A stretch of 64,000 nt of DNA from JAXDTI01 sp034090045. GTDB taxonomy: Bacteria > Actinomycetota > Actinomycetes > Actinomycetales > Actinomycetaceae. A model generated the notes under the pieces. It made no database searches, had not been told where the DNA came from, and worked only from the letters and a program-made list of their open reading frames with translations. Every line of letters begins with the position of its first letter. Position 1 is the stretch's first letter. The stretch spans positions 1 to 64,000 of the forward strand of contig JAXDTI010000004.1 in assembly GCA_034090045.1 (NCBI GenBank), in the 5' to 3' direction. Of this stretch, positions 35,362-44,450 are shown one piece after another. The translations under genes and the position numbers were made by a program.

Positions 35362-36006
35362 GTGCGTATCCTCGGGATTGATCCTGGCATAACCCGCTGT
35401 GGTTTAGGTGTTGTGGATATTGACACGGCTCGGAGAACCACCCTCGTGTATGTTGATGTCGCCCGCACCCCAACAAACCTGGCGACTCACTTTCGGGTCG
35501 GAAAAATCGCTGATGCGATTGACGAGGTAATCGATAACTATGAACCCGAGATAGTCGCTATGGAGCGAGTGTTTGCCCAGCACAACCTGCAGTCGGTGAC
35601 AACAACAATGCAGATTATGGGGGCTGCTATGGTATGCACCGCCCGACACGGATTACCGCTGGCAATACACACCCCGTCAGAGGTAAAGGCAGCCGTCACC
35701 GGTTCCGGCACCGCAAACAAAGCACAGGTGCAGAACATGGTAAAAAGAATCCTCAGGATGGACGAAATTATTAAACCGGCAGATGCTGCCGATGCGGTAG
35801 CAATCGCGATATGTCACGGGTGGCGTGGTGACGGAATCCAGGGAGCAGGGGAGGATGGAACAGTGAGTGTGTCGCTGTCCGGAAAGGTCTCGGCTCGTGC
35901 TCGCCTGACTGAGGCGCAACAGAAGTGGGCAGATGCCCAGGCTGCTCAACGCCGCAGCGGTTTCCTGGATCCGAAACGTTCAAAGGCGACAGGGGGTCGT
36001 AAATGA
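35362..36006 (+). CDS. ruvC: Holliday junction resolvase RuvC
   Basis: Endonuclease that cuts Holliday junctions in the RuvABC complex. Motifs: GIDPGITRCGLGVV (catalytic Asp), AMERVFAQHN (Glu) and DAADAVAIAICH (Asp pair near the C end of the fold). GTG 35362 is the true start (RILGIDPG follows at once); an upstream extension would lie inside yebC. The 214 residues include an extra C-terminal tail of about 40 residues, rich in Ala and Gln, that most RuvC proteins lack. It overlaps ruvA as ATGA. Confidence 0.95.
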   Translation: MRILGIDPGITRCGLGVVDIDTARRTTLVYVDVARTPTNLATHFRVGKIADAIDEVIDNYEPEIVAMERVFAQHNLQSVTTTMQIMGAAMVCTARHGLPLAIHTPSEVKAAVTGSGTANKAQVQNMVKRILRMDEIIKPADAADAVAIAICHGWRGDGIQGAGEDGTVSVSLSGKVSARARLTEAQQKWADAQAAQRRSGFLDPKRSKATGGRK

Positions 36007-36599
36007 TTGACTCGGTACACGGTGAAGTGCTGCGGGTAAAATCCGACCAGATTGTGGTCGTTGTTAACGGTATAGGTTTCGCCATAAACTCTAGCGCGAA
36101 CTCCACAGCCGAGGTTCATGCCGGTCAAGAGGTGAAGCTGGCCACAAAAATGATTGTGAAAGAAGACGATATTTCGTTATATGGGTTCACGAGCACCGAC
36201 GAGCGAGACGTGTTCACAACCCTGATTGGGGTCAACGGTATCGGGCCACGTAACGCGCTGGCTGCGCTCTCTGCTCTCGGACCCGACGGGCTACGGACAG
36301 CGGTAGCCACAAAAGACGAAAACGCAATCGTAAAGATTCCTGGAGTGGGAAAGAAAACCGCGCAACGGCTGCTCATCGAACTGCAGGACAAACTGGGAGA
36401 GCCGAACGGAGATTTCGTGCCGACAGCTGTCCCGGATGGCGCAGTAAACACCGAGGTTGTGCAGGCTTTAATAGGGCTCGGTTGGTCTAAGCAGCTCGCT
36501 GAATCCGCCGTTGTGAGAGCCGCTGAGCAAAACGGAACCGAAAACGAACCGGCACTGCTTAGGGTAGCATTGCAGATTTTGGGAGGCGCACGTGGATGA
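36003..36599 (+). CDS. ruvA: Holliday junction helicase subunit RuvA
   Basis: 198 residues: N-terminal OB fold (MIDSVHGEVLRV, VVVNGIGF), double helix-hairpin-helix (LIGVNGIGPRNALAALSALG; IVKIPGVGKKTAQRLLIELQDKL) that grips the junction, and a C-terminal domain III (ALIGLGWSKQLAESAV) that contacts RuvB. Overlaps ruvC by 4 bases and ruvB by 8 bases. Confidence 0.97.
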   Translation: MIDSVHGEVLRVKSDQIVVVVNGIGFAINSSANSTAEVHAGQEVKLATKMIVKEDDISLYGFTSTDERDVFTTLIGVNGIGPRNALAALSALGPDGLRTAVATKDENAIVKIPGVGKKTAQRLLIELQDKLGEPNGDFVPTAVPDGAVNTEVVQALIGLGWSKQLAESAVVRAAEQNGTENEPALLRVALQILGGARG

Positions 36600-37614
36600 G
36601 GTTTTTCGGGCAGTCAGTCCTGATGCCAATGATGTTGAGCGTGCCGCCGAGGCCGCGTTGCGCCCCAAAAGCCTGGAGGAGTTTATCGGTCAGCCCCAGG
36701 TGCGTCAGCAACTCGGGTTGATACTGACTGCCGCACAGCGACGCTCCTCCGCTCCTGATCACGTGTTACTTTCTGGTCCTCCGGGGCTCGGGAAAACAAC
36801 CTTAGCAATGATTATTGCCCATGAGTTGGGGTCTTCGTTACGTCTCACGTCCGGACCGGCAGTCCAACACGCTGGAGACCTGGCGGCGATACTTTCTTCC
36901 CTTCAGGAAGGTGACGTGCTCTTCATTGATGAGATTCACCGCCTGGCTCGCACAGCCGAGGAAATGCTGTACCTGGCGATGGAAGATTACCGTGTCGACG
37001 TGGTTGTTGGTAAAGGTCCGGGTGCAACCTCGATACCGCTCACTCTCATGCCTTTCACGGTCGTTGGCGCAACAACACGAGAGGGGCTGCTGCCGGCCCC
37101 ATTGAGAGATCGTTTCGGTTTCACAGCCCATCTGGACTACTACTCAAGCAAAGAATTGCATCGTGTTGTTGTGCGTTCAGCAGCGCTCCTGGGGCTCGAA
37201 ATTACCGAGGATGCGGCATCGGAACTGGCAAAACGCAGCCGCGGCACCCCACGTATAGCAAATAGGCTGCTGCGCCGGGTTGCTGACTATGCTCAGGTAC
37301 ACGGAGACGGCAGCGCCGATCTGGAGATGACTCGCGCAGCCCTTGACCTATTCGAAGTTGATGACATAGGTCTGGATCGTATGGATAGACAGGTTCTTGA
37401 GGCACTATGTCGTCGTTTCAACGGTGGTCCGGTCGGTTTATCAACACTCGCAGTTTCAGTGGGTGAAGAAATGGAGACCGTAGAAACGGTTGCGGAACCC
37501 TATCTGGTGCGGGAGGGCTTTATTTCGCGTTCACCCCGTGGGCGCGTCGCCACTGAAAAAGCCTGGCGGCACCTGGGTCTTAAACCACCGGCGGACGGAA
37601 CGCTATTCACCTGA
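36592..37614 (+). CDS. ruvB: Holliday junction branch-migration ATPase RuvB
   Basis: AAA+ motor of 340 residues. Walker A GPPGLGKTT (about residue 65), Walker B VLFIDEIHR, sensor 1 VGATTREG, arginine finger region PLRDRFG, sensor 2 GTPRIANRLLRRVADYA and a winged helix at the C terminus (GGPVGLSTLAVSVGEE). GTG start inside ruvA. Completes the yebC-ruvCAB unit; yajC follows after 72 bases with its own ribosome site. Confidence 0.97.
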   Translation: MDEVFRAVSPDANDVERAAEAALRPKSLEEFIGQPQVRQQLGLILTAAQRRSSAPDHVLLSGPPGLGKTTLAMIIAHELGSSLRLTSGPAVQHAGDLAAILSSLQEGDVLFIDEIHRLARTAEEMLYLAMEDYRVDVVVGKGPGATSIPLTLMPFTVVGATTREGLLPAPLRDRFGFTAHLDYYSSKELHRVVVRSAALLGLEITEDAASELAKRSRGTPRIANRLLRRVADYAQVHGDGSADLEMTRAALDLFEVDDIGLDRMDRQVLEALCRRFNGGPVGLSTLAVSVGEEMETVETVAEPYLVREGFISRSPRGRVATEKAWRHLGLKPPADGTLFT

Positions 37615-37686
37615 GAGATGTGCATATAGCGGCAGGTTAGCTTAGAATCGTTCTCGGTTTGTTATTTTCTGTGTAAAGGAGCTGTT

Positions 37687-38118
37687 TTGGATCCCCTAGT
37701 TCTGTTAGTCCTGTTCGTAGTGCTCATTTTTTTCATGATTTGGTCATCTCGAAACGCGAAAAAGAAGATGCAGCTCCAACAAGAGGAGATGCGAGCCGGT
37801 CTGGTTCCGGGAGCCTGGGTCATGACCCGCTCTGGATATTACGGTCGGTTCGTTGAACTAGATGGAGACGTGCTGGTGTTGGAAAACACCGACGGAACCG
37901 AGACACTGTGGTCGCAGCAGGCACTGTTGCGTACTCTAGAGGAGCTGCCTTTCGCTCCCGAGGAGTTTGAGAATCAAGCATCAGATGAAGCCGCCGAAGA
38001 CGGCTCCAACGAAACACCCGCAGGTAACACAGATTCTCAAAACACCGTAACCGATACTGAAACAGTCGGTGAGGACATCGAAGAGGATACAGCGGGAGAA
38101 CAACCCCATAAGCGATAA
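37687..38118 (+). CDS. yajC: Preprotein translocase subunit YajC
   Basis: One N-terminal membrane helix (LVLLVLFVVLIFFMIWSSRNAKKK), then the YajC fold with MRAGLVPGAWVMTRSGYYGRFVELDGDVLVLE. The acidic, disordered tail (from about residue 95) makes it 143 residues, longer than the 85-110 of many YajC. Accessory to SecDF, whose genes follow. The start is TTG 37687 behind AAAGGAG. Confidence 0.92.
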   Translation: MDPLVLLVLFVVLIFFMIWSSRNAKKKMQLQQEEMRAGLVPGAWVMTRSGYYGRFVELDGDVLVLENTDGTETLWSQQALLRTLEELPFAPEEFENQASDEAAEDGSNETPAGNTDSQNTVTDTETVGEDIEEDTAGEQPHKR

Positions 38119-38155
38119 AATTCACAGATAGAAGTTTCGAGGAACGGAAGTTACT

Positions 38156-39907
38156 TTGGCAACGACGAAGAAACGCCCGATAGCGGTGCTGGTGGCACTG
38201 TTGGTGCTGGTGTTGATACTGTCAGGCACCCTGGTATATGGCATCCTGATGAAAAAAACCACCAGAACCCCGCAGCTGGCTTTGGATCTCCAGGGCGGCA
38301 CCCAGCTGATATTGACACCGAAAGCAAACCAGCAGGCCGGAGCGAAGAGCGACAAGGTTGGCAGCGAAGAGATCAATCAGGCAATCAATGTTATTCGGCA
38401 GCGTGTCGATGCCTCTGGTGTAGCTGAAGCGGAGATTACTTCCCAGGGGAGCTCCAACATTATGGTTTCGCTTCCCGGTAATCCCTCACAGGACACCCTT
38501 GATTTGGTTCGTAAATCTGCGGAACTGCACTTTCGCTCCGTACTCGTTGAGGGTATCGGGCAGCCGCAATCCGTAATAGATGCCGCAACTCAACAGGCTA
38601 GCGCTGACACGGACACAACTGAGACGCTCGCAACCGGAGCTGAGGATCCGTCAGCTTACGCCAAACAAAAAGCCGACACTAATAAGGACGGCAAGATTTC
38701 GACAGAGCCGGCAGGTACCCCCAAGGACAACTCCGATTTGAATCTCATTTCCGAGGCTGACTATGAAAAGTTCTATGCCCTGGACTGTACCGACCCGAAG
38801 AACCGGGAAGGTGGAGATTCGGGAGATCCTGATAAAGTGCTGGTCGCCTGTGATACTTCCGGACAGGCGAAATACATAATGTCTCCGGTTGACCTGGCCG
38901 GATCCCATATCACAACCGCCACCTCTGGTGCTCAAGTGAATTCGCAAGGGGCAACAACTGGGGGGTGGATGGTTTCCTTGGAGTTCGATTCTGCCGGTAG
39001 TAAGACCTTCAAAGATGTCTCCACAAGGCTCTATGAATACCGTCAGGGTGATACTCGGGTGCCGCAAAATGCTTTCGCTATCGTGTTGGACGGCGTGGTG
39101 GTTTCGGCTCCCGGAATCGAGTCGGTGATTTCCAATGGCAAGGCTCAAATCACCGGTTCTTTCACCAAAGAAGAGGCAGCTACGTTGGGAAACCAGCTGC
39201 AATTTGGTTCTCTGCCGTTGAACTTTGAGGTGCAATCCGAACAGAAAATATCAGCTACTCTCGGTTCCGACCAGTTGCGTTTCGGTCTGATAGCAGGCAT
39301 CATCGGTCTGATACTGATTGTCGTCTATATGGCTTGGCAGTATCGCGGCCTCGCTATCGTATCAGTCGGCTCCCTCGTGATTGCCGGAGGCATCGCTTAT
39401 CTGGTGATTTCGCTGCTGTCATGGTTCATGGGGTATCGCCTCTCGCTGGCGGGTGTGGCAGGTGTGATTATCTCAATCGGCACGACAGCGGACTCTTTCA
39501 TCGTCTACTTCGAGAGGATTCGCGACGAAGTGCGTGACGGTAGACCACTCGGTGGCGCTGTCGAAGAGGGCTGGGCACGAGCGAAACGCACCATAGTAAC
39601 CTCAGATATGGTCAATATGCTGGCTGCCGTGGTGCTCTATCTGCTGGCGGTTGGTGGTGTACAGGGCTTCGCATTTACCCTGGGCGTTATGACCGCGATA
39701 GACCTCCTAGTTATCTTCATGTTCACGCATCCTATGATGCAGCTGCTGATTCGCACCCGCTTCTACGGTCAGGGTCACAAGCTCTCTGGTCTTGACCCGG
39801 TACACCTGGGAGCATCGAAAAATACCTACCGTTACCGTGGAGCAGGGCAGGTGACCCGCAAAGTCGCCTCAGTCCACCGGGACACGACGAAAGGAGCAGT
39901 CGTATGA
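38156..39907 (+). CDS. secD: Protein translocase subunit SecD
   Basis: Part of the SecDF complex that uses the proton gradient to help pull exported proteins across the membrane. First helix at residues 8-28, then LALDLQGGTQLIL (D1), a large extracytoplasmic P1 domain, and five helices near the C end starting with RFGLIAGIIGLILIVVYM, with GTTADSFIVYFERIRDE (D6). 583 residues includes a variable, polar insert (about residues 135-235) that is usual in actinobacterial SecD. TTG start with GGAACGGAAG upstream; overlaps secF by 4 bases. Confidence 0.96.
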   Translation: MATTKKRPIAVLVALLVLVLILSGTLVYGILMKKTTRTPQLALDLQGGTQLILTPKANQQAGAKSDKVGSEEINQAINVIRQRVDASGVAEAEITSQGSSNIMVSLPGNPSQDTLDLVRKSAELHFRSVLVEGIGQPQSVIDAATQQASADTDTTETLATGAEDPSAYAKQKADTNKDGKISTEPAGTPKDNSDLNLISEADYEKFYALDCTDPKNREGGDSGDPDKVLVACDTSGQAKYIMSPVDLAGSHITTATSGAQVNSQGATTGGWMVSLEFDSAGSKTFKDVSTRLYEYRQGDTRVPQNAFAIVLDGVVVSAPGIESVISNGKAQITGSFTKEEAATLGNQLQFGSLPLNFEVQSEQKISATLGSDQLRFGLIAGIIGLILIVVYMAWQYRGLAIVSVGSLVIAGGIAYLVISLLSWFMGYRLSLAGVAGVIISIGTTADSFIVYFERIRDEVRDGRPLGGAVEEGWARAKRTIVTSDMVNMLAAVVLYLLAVGGVQGFAFTLGVMTAIDLLVIFMFTHPMMQLLIRTRFYGQGHKLSGLDPVHLGASKNTYRYRGAGQVTRKVASVHRDTTKGAVV

Positions 39908-41022
39908 TCTCCTATGCGCAGTGGGGTAATGAACTCTATTCTGGGAAACGCTCCTATAACATAGTTGGACGTCGCAAAGTATGGCTCTCAGCTGGTCTGA
40001 TTCTGATAGCGCTGTCGATCGTGCTGTTGATAGTGCCGGGGCTGTCCACCTCCATTGAGTTCCGTGGTGGCTCCGAGTTCACAATCAACAACCCGAAAAC
40101 GATGGAACTGCAGCCCGCCAGAGAGGTGGCTGCTAAACTCCCGCAAATGACATCGGCTCACGTTTCAACACTCGGCACTACCGGGGTCAGGGTGCAAACT
40201 GACACCATGACAACCTCCGAGTCTCGTGAAGCTACCAGCGAACTCGCGAAAGTCTATGGTGTTACGGATAAAGAGGTTACGGCGACACAGATCGGTCCTT
40301 CCTGGGGGCAAGACGTAACCAATAAGGCCTTGAAATCTCTCGTCATATTCATTGTGTTGCTGGCGATAATGCTGACAATCTATTTCCGAACCTGGACGAT
40401 GTCAGCGGCAGCCGTTTTCGCGCTATGCCACGACCTGCTGATTACCGGAGCGGTGTTCGCTGTCACCCGTGTGGAAGTCTCTCCGGCTACCGTTATCGGT
40501 CTGCTCACGATCCTGGCATACTCCCTGTATGACACGGTGGTCGTGTTCGATAAGGTACGTGAACTCACCTCTGATTTCGAAAGCCAATCACGTTTCACAT
40601 TAGGCGAAATCGTGAATCTCGCAGTTAATCAGACGATGGTTCGTTCCATCAACACCTCGGTGGTGGCGATATTGCCAATAGCCTCGATTTTTGTGGTCTC
40701 CACCCTGATTCTCGGTGGTGGAACATTACGCGATATTTCGATGGCGCTGCTGATAGGTACGATAATCGGAACCTGGTCCTCGATATTTATCGCCTCGCCG
40801 GCATTGGTGTTTATGCGCAACCGTGAAAAGCGCATCAAGGCTCACAACCAACGGGTACACGCTCGCCGTACCAAAACCGAAAAATCTGAAGCGGTAAAGG
40901 CTACAGGTGGAGACGATGATACGACCTCATCCAGCTATCGGGCTATCGCCCAGCCGCTGAAAGCCGGTCAACATCAGGGACAGGGAGCCCAGCCGCACCG
41001 CAAACCGCGGAGCAAACGATGA
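39904..41022 (+). CDS. secF: Protein translocase subunit SecF
   Basis: Partner of SecD, 372 residues with six membrane helices. Motifs: SIEFRGGSEFTI (after the first helix), SLVIFIVLLAIMLTIYFRTW, ILAYSLYDTVVVFDKVRE and NQTMVRSINTSVVAILP. The C terminus is a basic cytoplasmic tail. ATG overlaps the stop of secD; apt starts inside the last codon. Confidence 0.96.
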   Translation: MISYAQWGNELYSGKRSYNIVGRRKVWLSAGLILIALSIVLLIVPGLSTSIEFRGGSEFTINNPKTMELQPAREVAAKLPQMTSAHVSTLGTTGVRVQTDTMTTSESREATSELAKVYGVTDKEVTATQIGPSWGQDVTNKALKSLVIFIVLLAIMLTIYFRTWTMSAAAVFALCHDLLITGAVFAVTRVEVSPATVIGLLTILAYSLYDTVVVFDKVRELTSDFESQSRFTLGEIVNLAVNQTMVRSINTSVVAILPIASIFVVSTLILGGGTLRDISMALLIGTIIGTWSSIFIASPALVFMRNREKRIKAHNQRVHARRTKTEKSEAVKATGGDDDTTSSSYRAIAQPLKAGQHQGQGAQPHRKPRSKR

Positions 41023-41561
41023 AAACCACCGATTTCCTGCCCGAACTTGGATCGGTAGTAGCAGATAACCTACAGTCAATACCGGATTTTCCGGAGCCCG
41101 GAGTTCTGTTTCGAGACATGGCTCCGCTCTTGGCTAATGCTGAAGCTTTCAACCAGTTGGTGAGTGGTCTCGCCGAATACTATATAGGGAAAGTCGATAT
41201 GGTTGCCGGGCTCGAATCGCGAGGATTCCTGTTGGCTGCCCCGCTGGCGGCAGTCGCAAACATCGGCATGATTATGGTTCGGAAAGCCGGGAAACTCCCC
41301 GGGAAGATTATCGGTGTTAACTACGCGCTCGAATACGGTACTGCGCGCCTCGAATTGCAACCAGATACTGTGCCTGATGGAGCTAAAGTGTTGATTATTG
41401 ACGATGTGCTCGCCACCGGCGGAACAGCGGCAGCATCAGTAAATCTGATCCGACAGGCAGGCGGTGAAGTAGCCGAATTTGCGGTGCTCATGGAGCTGAC
41501 CGATTTGGGTGGACGCGCAAAACTTCCAGGAGTGAATGTTCGTTCGCTGCTGCAACTGTGA
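41019..41561 (+). CDS. apt: Adenine phosphoribosyltransferase
   Basis: Salvages adenine to AMP with PRPP. 180 residues with the N-terminal IPDFPEPGVLFRDMAPLL, GLESRGFLLAAPLA and the PRPP loop VLIIDDVLATGGTAAAS. The ATGA overlap with secF places it in the yajC-secDF operon; relA follows after 53 bases. The same apt-relA order is common in actinobacteria. Confidence 0.96.
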   Translation: MKTTDFLPELGSVVADNLQSIPDFPEPGVLFRDMAPLLANAEAFNQLVSGLAEYYIGKVDMVAGLESRGFLLAAPLAAVANIGMIMVRKAGKLPGKIIGVNYALEYGTARLELQPDTVPDGAKVLIIDDVLATGGTAAASVNLIRQAGGEVAEFAVLMELTDLGGRAKLPGVNVRSLLQL

Positions 41562-41614
41562 GGTAATACAGCCAAAATTCGGCGCATCCCGCAACCTCGC
41601 AATAAAATTGGGTA

Positions 41615-43885
41615 ATGAGTTCCCACAGTGATTCAGCAGCCCCGGTGCCTTCCTCCCGGGTGCGCTCCTCGCTGGCCTGGTTCTCGGGGCGTTCCAAAAG
41701 CGTAGACCCCCAAATCCAAGCTCTGGTACGAACCCTGCGAGCCAATCATCCGAAAGCCGATATAGCGCTGGTAGAGCGCGCCTATAAAACCGCTGAACGG
41801 CTGCACGAAGGAGTGCAGCGTAAATCCGGGGAACCATACATCACCCATCCGGTAGCGGTAGCCACGATTCTCGCTGAAATTGGTATGACCGACACAACTA
41901 TCGCAGCAGGACTGCTCCACGACACAGTTGAAGACACCGACTATTCTCTCGAACAACTCACAACCGATTTTGGCGAAGAAATAGCGCTGCTCGTAGATGG
42001 GGTAACCAAACTCGACAAAGTTAAATACGGGGAAGCCTCCCAGGCAGAAACCGTGAGAAAAATGGTTATTGCCATGTCGAAAGACATTCGGGTGCTAGTC
42101 ATAAAACTTGCAGATCGTCTGCATAACGCCAGAACCTGGAAGTATGTTTCAAAGGAATCAGCTTCCCGCAAAGCCCAGGAAACCCTGGAAATCTATGCGC
42201 CGCTGGCTCATCGACTCGGCATGAACACCATAAAATGGGAACTGGAAGATCTGTCTTTCAGGACACTCTATCCGAATGTGTATGCTGAAATCGATCATCT
42301 CGTACAGGAGCGTTCACCACAGCGCGAAGAATTTATCTCCCAGGTTATCCGCCAGATTGAAGAAGACCTACGTTCCGGCGGAATCTCCGGGGAAGTTACT
42401 GGACGCCCGAAACACAACTACTCGATATATCAAAAAATGATCGTTCGGGGTCGCCAATTCGACGACATATATGACCTGGTGGGAGCGCGGGTGCTTGTAA
42501 ACTCGGTGAGAGACTGCTATGCGGTGCTCGGAGCTGTACATGCCCGCTGGAACCCGATACCTGGACGTTTCAAGGACTATATCGCTATGCCCAAATTCAA
42601 CCTGTACCAGTCCCTGCACACCACGGTGCGCGGCCCGCAGGGACGTCCAGTAGAGATTCAGATCCGAACCCACGAGATGCATCGCCGAGCCGAATACGGT
42701 GTTGCTGCTCACTGGAAATACAAAGAAGACCCAAACGCAACCAGCGGTGACAACCTCGACAAGGGCGCGCAGATGGGGTGGCTGCGCCAACTCGTTGACT
42801 GGCAGCGTGAAACCCAGGATCCCACAGAGTTCCTCGATTCGCTGCGTTATGAGATGGGCGGAAACCAGGTCTACGTCTTCACGCCTCGCGGTGAAATAAA
42901 AGTTTTGTCAGTTGGTGCCACACCGATAGATTTTGCTTACTCGGTGCATACTGAGGTCGGAAACAAAACTGTCGGAGCAAAAGTAAACGGCAGGCTGGTG
43001 CCGTTGGACACCAAACTGGACAACGGGGACACCGTTGAAGTTCTCACCTCGAAATCTGCTTCCGCAGGTCCGTCACGAGACTGGCTTAACTTTGTGGTTT
43101 CTCCCAGAACCCGCAACAAAATCAAATCCTGGTTCTCAAAAGAACGTAAAGAAGAAGCCATCGATACCGGTCAAAACCTGCTTGCCCAAACACTTCGCAA
43201 ACAAAACCTGCCGCTACAGCGCCTGATGGAACCCGAAAATATGTTGGCTTTGGCGGCCGAGTTCGGCTATCAGGATATTTCTGGACTGTATGCTGCCGTG
43301 GGGGAGCACCATATTTCACCGGAACATGTGGTCCACCAGCTCCTGCAATCCCAAGGTGGGGAAGCCGGAACCGAAGAAACCCTGTCCGAAGGTGTCGTAC
43401 CAACCAGCGCCCGCAAACCTCGGGAGAGCGGAAACACCGGTATCGTGTTGCAGGGCATGGACGATAACGACATGTGGATTAAACTCGCCCACTGTTGCAC
43501 ACCGGTGCCCGGCGATGATGTTATCGGCTTTGTCACTCGCGGACACGGTATCTCGGTACACAGAACCGACTGCGGGAATGTCGCGAATCTGCGGATGCAC
43601 CCGGAACGTATGATCGAGGTTCAATGGGCGGATAACACAAACGCCTCGTTTCTCGTCAATATCGAAATCCGCAGTCTTGACAGGGAGGGATTACTCAACG
43701 ACATCTCGAAAGTGCTAACGGACTATAAAGTCAATATTCTCTCCGGTACGCTGCAAACCGGAAAAGACCGAATAGCGCTCTCAAAGTTTTCCTTTGAGAT
43801 GCCGGATGCGAAATATCTGAACACGATACTGAGTTCAATTCAACAGATCGAAGGGGTTTTCTCGGCTTCTCGCACCATCGCATAG
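41615..43885 (+). CDS. relA: Bifunctional (p)ppGpp synthetase/hydrolase RelA/SpoT
   Basis: Rel enzyme of 756 residues that makes and degrades the stringent-response alarmone. HD hydrolase domain: ITHPVAVATILAE and LLHDTVEDTDYS (HD..ED), about residues 65-115, intact, so hydrolysis is expected. Synthetase domain with DLVGARVLV, RFKDYIAMPKFNLYQSLHTTV (about 315-335). Then TGS (VYVFTPRGEIKVL, about 418) and a zinc-finger/ACT C-terminal region with HCCTPVPGD and LNDISKVLTDYKVNI. Its last 46 bases overlap the AbiEi-like gene on the other strand. Confidence 0.97.
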   Translation: MSSHSDSAAPVPSSRVRSSLAWFSGRSKSVDPQIQALVRTLRANHPKADIALVERAYKTAERLHEGVQRKSGEPYITHPVAVATILAEIGMTDTTIAAGLLHDTVEDTDYSLEQLTTDFGEEIALLVDGVTKLDKVKYGEASQAETVRKMVIAMSKDIRVLVIKLADRLHNARTWKYVSKESASRKAQETLEIYAPLAHRLGMNTIKWELEDLSFRTLYPNVYAEIDHLVQERSPQREEFISQVIRQIEEDLRSGGISGEVTGRPKHNYSIYQKMIVRGRQFDDIYDLVGARVLVNSVRDCYAVLGAVHARWNPIPGRFKDYIAMPKFNLYQSLHTTVRGPQGRPVEIQIRTHEMHRRAEYGVAAHWKYKEDPNATSGDNLDKGAQMGWLRQLVDWQRETQDPTEFLDSLRYEMGGNQVYVFTPRGEIKVLSVGATPIDFAYSVHTEVGNKTVGAKVNGRLVPLDTKLDNGDTVEVLTSKSASAGPSRDWLNFVVSPRTRNKIKSWFSKERKEEAIDTGQNLLAQTLRKQNLPLQRLMEPENMLALAAEFGYQDISGLYAAVGEHHISPEHVVHQLLQSQGGEAGTEETLSEGVVPTSARKPRESGNTGIVLQGMDDNDMWIKLAHCCTPVPGDDVIGFVTRGHGISVHRTDCGNVANLRMHPERMIEVQWADNTNASFLVNIEIRSLDREGLLNDISKVLTDYKVNILSGTLQTGKDRIALSKFSFEMPDAKYLNTILSSIQQIEGVFSASRTIA

Positions 43886-44391
43886 TCTTCGTTCAGCCAG
43901 CGGGCAGTAGCATCGTTGCCCAGCCATCCGGGCTGCGCTATCAACAGCCGAATCAAATCCCGGTATTTCACATTCATTGCGATACCGGCATCACGCGCGT
44001 CAGCGTAGTGTCCTCCCCGGGCAATATCCAGCACTGCCTGCCTGGGGGTAGAAACTGATAAACCGGCGATAGTCCGGTATTCACTCGCCGGGTTTAACCG
44101 GCGAGAGCAGCTGCGAACCGGCATTATTACCCGCCTACCCAAATAGTGTAGGGGTAAGGCGTGCCCTGATGCGCAATAAATCCAAACCGCACTGTAGTCG
44201 CTGATTACGACATTGCGGGTAATCAGTTTCGAGATTACGTGGGCGCGATCTTCCAGCGTTTGAACCAGATCCGTGGCAACCAGCGCATCAGAACCAAGAC
44301 GTGTGAGTGTACCGTCGCATACCCCACCACTCAACACGCTAACGGTGGTGGAATCGGTACAGGGCGGTTCATCTAAAGCGTGTATAAGCAT
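43840..44391 (-). CDS. Orphan AbiEi-like/hypothetical protein
   Basis: 183 residues; no exact family recognised. The middle (VISDYSAVWIYCASG; GRRVIMPVRSC) and TIAGLSVSTPRQAVLDIARGG recall the C-terminal part of AbiEi-type proteins, antitoxins of type IV toxin-antitoxin systems and related small proteins (SAA..LHG, then VTSPARTVLDLAR). The N-terminal winged-helix expected for AbiEi is not clear. No toxin gene (AbiEii, nucleotidyltransferase) lies beside it. Codon-level continuity over 180 residues and lack of a better frame argue that it is real. GTG 44394 is an alternative start. Its 3' end overlaps relA antisense. Confidence 0.6.
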   Translation of the reverse strand: MLIHALDEPPCTDSTTVSVLSGGVCDGTLTRLGSDALVATDLVQTLEDRAHVISKLITRNVVISDYSAVWIYCASGHALPLHYLGRRVIMPVRSCSRRLNPASEYRTIAGLSVSTPRQAVLDIARGGHYADARDAGIAMNVKYRDLIRLLIAQPGWLGNDATARWLNEDYAMVREAEKTPSIC

Positions 44392-44393
44392 CA

Positions 44394-44421
44394 CGAAATA
44401 AATTTTTCCACAATTATTTCG
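44394..44421. promoter_or_regulatory. Perfect inverted repeat at the start of the AbiEi-like gene
   Basis: CGAAATAA (44394-44401) and TTATTTCG (44414-44421) form a perfect 8-bp dyad with a 12-base A+T-rich centre, immediately upstream of the minus-strand ATG. AbiEi-type antitoxins repress their own promoter by binding inverted repeats, so an autoregulatory site is plausible. A hairpin at the mRNA start is an alternative reading. Confidence 0.45.
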
Positions 44422-44450
44422 AGCCGCAACGCCCTGTTAATAACTTAAAG

